Source: Larus michahellis (taxonomy: Eukaryota > Chordata > Aves > Charadriiformes > Laridae). From it: 64,000 nt of DNA. A program made the translations under genes and the position numbers. The notes below the pieces were generated by a model. The model made no database searches. It was not told the DNA's origin and saw nothing but the letters and a program-made list of their open reading frames with translations. Positions 48,691 to 64,000 of this stretch are shown piece by piece. Every line of letters starts with the position of its first letter. The stretch's first letter is position 1. Location: NCBI RefSeq assembly GCF_964199755.1, contig NC_133918.1:2790001-2854000 (forward strand). Reading direction: 5' to 3'.

Positions 48691-51460
48691 CTCGGCTAGT
48701 GCCTAGCTCCAAGCTGATAAGAAACCCTCTGCGCTGGGTAACTAACTGAGCTTCAACACTGCGGTGAGACCGGTGAGCGGGTCGAGAACTGTCAACCCGC
48801 TATCGAAATACCCCGGCTAAAGATAGGAAGTGCCATTCAACTGATGTACTGAAGCACACGCGGCGTGCCACGCGGGAAGGGTTCACCGTGTTAAAGTACA
48901 AAACCTCTCACGTGGGACGAGCGCGGTGATCTTTAGGGCGCGAAAATAACTTGGCGGCGGTGACGGCACAGCTCACTTCAGAAGATTTTTGGGCCTGCCT
49001 TAATTAGAAACGTCGCTCCAGAAAAGCAGCTGCCACAGATTAGCAAGATGTCACCCAAAAAAATCCACCCAGCCTGTTTCGAGGGGTGTTTTAAGCAGCC
49101 AGAAGGAAGCCTGATCCACCGCCCTGACCACGCGTTGCAACGGTATTTTTCCGATTGTCTGGCGGGAACGGGGATGCCGCAGCCAGAAATGAGACGCGAA
49201 TGCTGATGGCATCACCCACACTTCCCCAAGCTATAAAAAGGCAGATTTCTTTGTGTGCAACCCCATGCGTGCCCGGAGAGATCCACAAAACTATAATTAC
49301 AGCGTTACAGGGCCAGGAGCTCGTCAATGGCAGAGCTGAGGAACGCCTGGGCCGGGCACAGTGTGCTGTGACTTGTCACCGATACCTCGTAAGTCCATTT
49401 GACACGGTGACACGGAGCGTTTCCCGCAGATTGGCCGCAGCCCGGCTCGCTGGCAGGGGAAAAAAAAAAGGCAGATTGAGCTCGGCAGGGCTCCCCCGTC
49501 TTCACAGAGAGGTTTAACCCTCACCCGATAAGTCCAACAAAACCATTTTGCTTCCCCAAAGACGTAGAAGGGAAAAGCCACGGCGCTCGCTGCGGGCCAG
49601 CCCCCAGGAAGCAAAAACCGAAGGCTAAAAAAGGCACTTAGACACTCTCCGCCCGCAGGGAATCGCATTAGCTCCAGCTGCGCAGAAGGGACCCGGGGCA
49701 GGACATCCCAGTACGTCACGTCACGAAACCTCCCGGGGACCGGCACAGCCCCCACCTTCTGAGCACTACCCTGGCTCCTGCAGTGCTCAGCATTAGCCCA
49801 GTTCCCACAGCATTCACCTCCCAGACCCTTTCTCCCCAGTAAATCCTCCTCCCCGGGGAGCGGTAGGTACTTTCCCCCTTCTTTGGAGCCGTATGCGGCG
49901 AATCGTGCAGCCTGCGGAACTCGTGCAGCCTGCGGAACTCGTGCCAGTGCTCTGCAATCTAAAACCCTCTAATGCAGGTCACCCCAAGGGCGGCGGCAAC
50001 AAAACCCACCCCAAATTCTGCTTTTTAAAAAACATTTTGGTGTTATCTTTGGCATTATCAGGACAAGATCTCCCGCTACCAGCCCCTCCGGAGCAGTGTA
50101 CCCGGGGAGGAGGTGGCTGTGCCGGCCAGGGTGAATCACCACCGACTCCCAAGAGCCTTGAAACAGAAACCCGCAGCGCGAGGAGCATCTGGGAAGCTTT
50201 AGCACTACGTGAACTTTGCCCGGCTCGGGAACAAGTGCCGCTATAGGATTTCCATACATCCTTTCACATGCTGGCTCTGGTGACGAACCCACTCTGCAAG
50301 AGCGGATCAAATGCCCAGGACTCCGGTTGAATCCACACCCCAAAGCCTCCCCCCGAACCCCAACCCTGAGGACGCAGCACCCGGGGGGAGGACAATGTCC
50401 CCAGGCCCCACAGCCAGGCCGTGGTGTCCCCCACCATGGCCAGAGCCCCCCTCCAGCACCCCGGGGCTGCGGCCAGGATCCTGGGACACTGCGGTCACGC
50501 CATCACCCCTGGATGCCAAGCGCCCTGGCCTGGAAAAATGGGGCAGGCTACAATTATCCCCATGCCCCGCGTGCCCCCCGGGTTGGGATGAAACCTACAC
50601 CCTGGGGGACGTCAGCAGGACCCGCTGTTGTCCCTCCCCATCACCATGGGGGCTGGCGAGCCAGAGGGACGCCTGCCATCGGCCGGGATTTGGCCGGTGA
50701 TTCCCCCGGATCAAATTCAGCCGAATCTTGGCTCCATCAGCGCGGGGCCGAGGGCAGCTGGGAACCCCTCGGTGCTCCCTGTGGAAACCTGCTCCCGGGC
50801 TCTCTGCAGAAAGCAGCAATTTGGGACCTTGTCCCCTCCCTGTCTCCGTCCCCAGGAGGGCAGAGGAAAGGGGACGGGGTCCAGCCCGTCCTGGCCCCAC
50901 CAGCCCTAGCCATCAGCTGCTCACCTGCGCTCGCCGGTGATGGTAAAGCCCTTCCTGGCTCCGATAATACTGGGGCTAATTCCTTGTCCCTTCTGTTCCC
51001 ACACAAAAGAGGATCTGGCTGGTCCCCTGCCAAAGGGAGATCCCTGGGGCAAAGGGGAGGGGCCCCACAGAAACCCTGGGACCCTCCCAGAGCCCCAGGG
51101 CCCTCCCCAAACCCCACAGACCTTCTCCAATTCCCCAAACCATCCCTCAACCTTCCCTGAGCCCCCCAGACCTCCCCCAGGGTCCAAGGCAAAGGGGTTG
51201 GGGGCTCCCCCAGGCTGAGAACATCCTGCAACCCATCCCCAGAGCCCCCCCGAGCCCGCAGGGAGCTCCCCCACCAGCGTTGGGGCTGATAAGGCAAAAA
51301 AAAAAAAAAGCCTTTTCCCTCCCAAATTAAGGAAATCCCTCTGGGACGGGAGACCATTTGGGGGACAGCAGAGGAGTTGTCACCCCACGGCATGTCCTTG
51401 TGCCCTTCCCACCACCCGTCCTTCCACAGCAGGAGCCAAGGCGGCCGCCCCGATGCACGG
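48691..51460. other. intergenic region between PRR22 copy B and DAPK3
   Basis: GC-rich, with a 21-bp near-perfect duplication at 49903-49945 (tcgtgcagcctgcggaac). Open frames of up to 314 residues (for example 50216-51160, +) are low-complexity, proline-rich and overlapped by frames on the other strand. I see no gene. Confidence 0.5.
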
Positions 51461-51465
51461 AAACC

Positions 51466-51471
51466 TTTATT
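51466..51471 (-). terminator. poly(A) signal of DAPK3
   Basis: TTTATT on the plus strand, so AATAAA on the DAPK3 strand, about 630 bp past the DAPK3 stop codon. It defines a 3'UTR of roughly 51450-52101. Confidence 0.65.
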
Positions 51472-52101
51472 TTGTTAAAAGGGGGGAGCGCCCAGTGGGA
51501 CTGAGGGCTGGGGCAGGGAGCAGGGGGGTGCGATGGCCCAGGGGGAGCCGGGGACATCTGGGGCCACCCATGGGGCTGTGGCGTGATGGGCCATGCAGGA
51601 ATTGGTCCTCGGTCATGGCTCGCGTGTGGCAGACGCTGAGCTGCTGCGAGGGTTTAGAGGAGGGGTCTCCCTACCAAGACCCTCCCAGGACAGGGCGCTG
51701 CGGCAGCTCCGAGACCCAGGCCCTGAGTGGGACGGAGAGGACGTGGGACGGTCCCCAAGCCCTGCGGCAGCAAGGTAGGGGACAGCCAGGACCACGGGGA
51801 GCACACAGACAGCAAGGCAAGCAAGAGCCGCACACAGGAAGCCAAAACCCAGGTGAGCACAACTGAAGCCCCCCAAGGCAGGGGTCTCCAGGGAGGCATA
51901 AGCCCCTGGCATGCCACCGCAAGGCCAGCAGAGCCTGGGGACATTCACCAAAGGCTGTCGGTGGACCGGCTCCTCGGGCGAGCAAGGGGCAGAGCCACTG
52001 AGGTCCCTTCGGCGCTGCCTGCCACTGCGGGTCAGCAGGGGGGGATCGGGAAGGACCACCCAACCTCAACATGAGGGCAGCCCACCCCGGCACCGGCTGA
52101 G

Positions 52102-56483
<4,382 letters not shown>

Positions 56484-56929
56484 GGCTGCGGGGTGCTGGC
56501 GGGGCCGAGGCCACCCTGACCCTGACAGCGGAGGAGGACACCGGGGAGCAGCCGGGGATCAGCACCTGCAGCACCAGAAGAGGGGGTTTATGCCCTGGAA
56601 GCCACACGGTGACACCAGCAACTGCGGCAGCTCAGGGCCAGGGCCTGGCACAGGGACACTGTCCCCCCTGGGGGGAAAGAGGGCAGGGAGCCCCAAAGCA
56701 GCACAGCCCCCGTGCCGAGCTGCGCCGTGGGGCAGCTGGGGAACAAGCCCCAGGTTAGTCCTGCCCACCCGCGGAGTCTCATCACGCCCCAAGGGCCGTG
56801 GGACCCCGCTGGGGGAAGAGAGGAGGGAACAGGGCCTGCATGGGGGCCATGGTTGTGACCCCTCGTCACTGCAGCCAGCAACACCCGGTGGTGGCGGAAG
56901 GACCCCCCAACTTGGCCAGCAGCACCCCA

Positions 56930-57965
56930 CTGCCCCCACCCTGCCCCACAGTACCCCCATCCCGATCGCCCACTGCCCCTCTGCCGTATAGCCCCCAAAA
57001 CTAGAGCCCCCACAGCCCTTTCCCGCCCCATAAGCCTCAAACCCAGGGCCCCCTCCTGACTCTCTGCCCCCCATCCCAGAGCCTCCCCCATCATGATCCC
57101 CCACAGCCCCTCCCTGCCCCATAACCCCCAGTTCCACAGCCCCCCCCACCTCCACCCCTCACAGCCCTCCCCGTCCCAATCCTGCACAGCTCCTCCCTAT
57201 CCCCCAAACCCAGAGCCCCCACACCCCAATCCCCCACATCCCCTCCCTGCCCCATAACCCCAATTCACAGCCTGCCCCCCCCACTGATCCCCTACAGCCC
57301 TCACACCCACAGCCCCCCATCCCAATTCCCCACAGCCCCTTCCTGCCCCATAACCCCAATTCACAGCTTGTCCCCCCCACACTGATCCCCCACAGCCCTC
57401 ACACCCACAGCCCCCCATCCCAATTCCCCACAGCCCCTTCCTGCCCTATAGCCCCCAAACCCACAGCCTCCCCCACCTTGATCCCCCGCAGCCCCCCCAC
57501 CTCAATCCCTTACAGCCCTCCCCATCCCAATCCCCCACAGCCCCTCCCTACCCCATAAGCCCCAAACCCACAGCCCCCCATCCTGATCCCCCCACATCCC
57601 TTCCCTGCCCCATAACCCTCAATTCCACAGCCCCCCCCGCCTCACCTCTATCCCCCACAGCCCCTCAGACCCCACCACAGGCCCCACACCCCGACCCCCC
57701 ACACCCACAGCCCCCCCCTCCCGATCCCCCCACATCCCTTCCCCATAACCCCCAATTCCACAGCCCCCCCCTCCCCTCCATCCCTCACAGCCCTCCCCTT
57801 CCCAATCCCCCACACCCCCTCAAGCACCACCACAGGCCTCACCCCCCCCATCCCTCCCACACCCCACACCGCCTCAAATCCAGCCCATCGCCCCTCTCCC
57901 CACCCCCGAACCCCCTCCCTGACCCATAACCGCTCTCCCTGCCCCACAGACCCCCACATTTCCCC
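56930..57965. repeat. C-rich minisatellite in DAPK3 intron 1
   Basis: About 1 kb of irregular tandem units containing cccacagcccc, tccctgccccataa and ccccaattcacagc, with larger near-identical blocks (for example 57220-57330 against 57330-57440). The DAPK3 strand is G-rich with many GGG runs, so G-quadruplex formation is likely. Confidence 0.85.
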
Positions 57966-58110
57966 CCCCCCCACACACACACACCCCAGGCCCCACCTGG
58001 GCCGCCGCCGCCCGCGTCGTCGCCGCATTCCACCACAGCGGCCGGCCCCGCCCACCCCCTGGCCCCGCCCATCCACGCTCGTCTCGCGGCGGGTGGGCGG
58101 AGCCAGTGGG
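57966..58110 (-). promoter_or_regulatory. DAPK3: DAPK3 CpG-island promoter and probable non-coding exon 1
   Basis: CpG-dense sequence with GC boxes (gccccgcccac, gtgggcgg). On the minus strand it ends in a plausible donor (ggcccag/gtgggg near 58000) that would join a 5'UTR exon to the coding exon at 56483. The first exon position is inferred. Confidence 0.5.
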
Positions 58111-58224
58111 CGGGCGGCACCGCCCGCTCTTCCCCCCCCCAACCACCGCGGTCCTCCCGTCCGCAAGGGGGCGACCTATTCCCCCCCGCCCCCCGCCAAA
58201 AAACCCCACATTCCACATCCAATC

Positions 58225-58696
58225 ACCATTATCCAATTTTATTAATTCCAGTGGCACTAATACAGGCGGCGATGGTCACGACGGACAGTCACACTGCAGG
58301 TTGGTTGGTTGTTTGTTTTTTTTTTTAAACCCCCCCCCTTTCTCATTTTTGCATGGATTTACCCCTTTCTTTTTTTGTGGATGGTAGGGGCAGGGGGGGA
58401 AGGAGCTCATCTCCCCCTCCCCCACCCTTTTTTGAGTCAAATAAATAGAGAATCGGGCAAATGGCGTGGAAATGTTTTAGTTACAATGGCAAAGATGAGT
58501 CATGTGCAACACAGAAACCTATAAGGCTTTTTTTTTTTTCTTGCCTTTTTTTTTGTTTTTCTTCCTCATTTCAAGTCTCAAATCGCTATGAAACTGATTA
58601 ATTAACAAGATGGTGGTTGACGGGCATCTATACCCCCCTCCCCCCAAGCTAATTAATTAAATTTCCCCTCCCCCAGAGTCCAAACGGAGAGTTTAA
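58225..58696 (-). other. EEF2: EEF2 3' untranslated region
   Basis: Follows the EEF2 stop codon (TTA on the plus strand at 58697-58699). TTTATT at 58238-58243 gives AATAAA on the EEF2 strand. It contains long T-rich runs on the plus strand. Its end lies only about 100-150 bp from the DAPK3 CpG island. Confidence 0.65.

Positions 58697-64000
<5,304 letters not shown>

Noticed and set aside
50216-51160. 314-residue open frame between PRR22 copy B and DAPK3
   Set aside because: Low-complexity proline-rich product with similar-length frames on the opposite strand; no similarity recognised.

Overview
The window reads as vertebrate nuclear DNA, almost certainly from a bird. Genes are split by GT-AG introns, the only interspersed repeats I recognise are CR1 LINEs, and a compact GC-rich right half (34-64 kb) follows an AT-rich left half, as expected of an avian microchromosome. 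The gene set matches human 19p13.3, which corresponds to chicken chromosome 28 (synteny from memory). No retrovirus, LTR element, CRISPR array or tRNA gene was seen.

Layout: ATCAY (caytaxin, +) enters from the left, ends at 8682 and has a probable 5.7 kb 3'UTR. About 10 kb of AT-rich intergenic DNA follows. NMRK2 (nicotinamide riboside kinase 2, +, 24607-30608) is complete, with a TATA/MEF2-type promoter and a separate CpG island in intron 1. A 1.2 kb CR1 in minus orientation lies at 32.6-33.8 kb. Next come two diverged copies of a proline/serine-rich gene that I identify as PRR22 (34178-36669 and 44587-46551, both +), on either side of DUS3L (tRNA dihydrouridine synthase 3-like, +, 38647-43554). 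DAPK3 (death-associated protein kinase 3, -, 56483-52102) is complete. EEF2 (translation elongation factor 2, -) runs off the right edge with its C-terminal 536 residues present; its last intron holds four CR1 3' ends.

The genes are housekeeping or tissue-specific neighbours, not a pathway: ATCAY is neuronal, NMRK2 makes NMN from nicotinamide riboside in muscle, DUS3L modifies tRNA, DAPK3 phosphorylates myosin light chain and apoptotic targets, and EEF2 drives translocation. The most unusual part is 34-47 kb. PRR22 has been duplicated across DUS3L; the upstream copy has lost the conserved Cys/FDPR core and gained a duplicated exon and 105-bp coding repeats. DUS3L itself, as given, lacks the exons for the first half of its catalytic barrel and has a damaged first zinc finger. 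That is either an assembly collapse or real decay.
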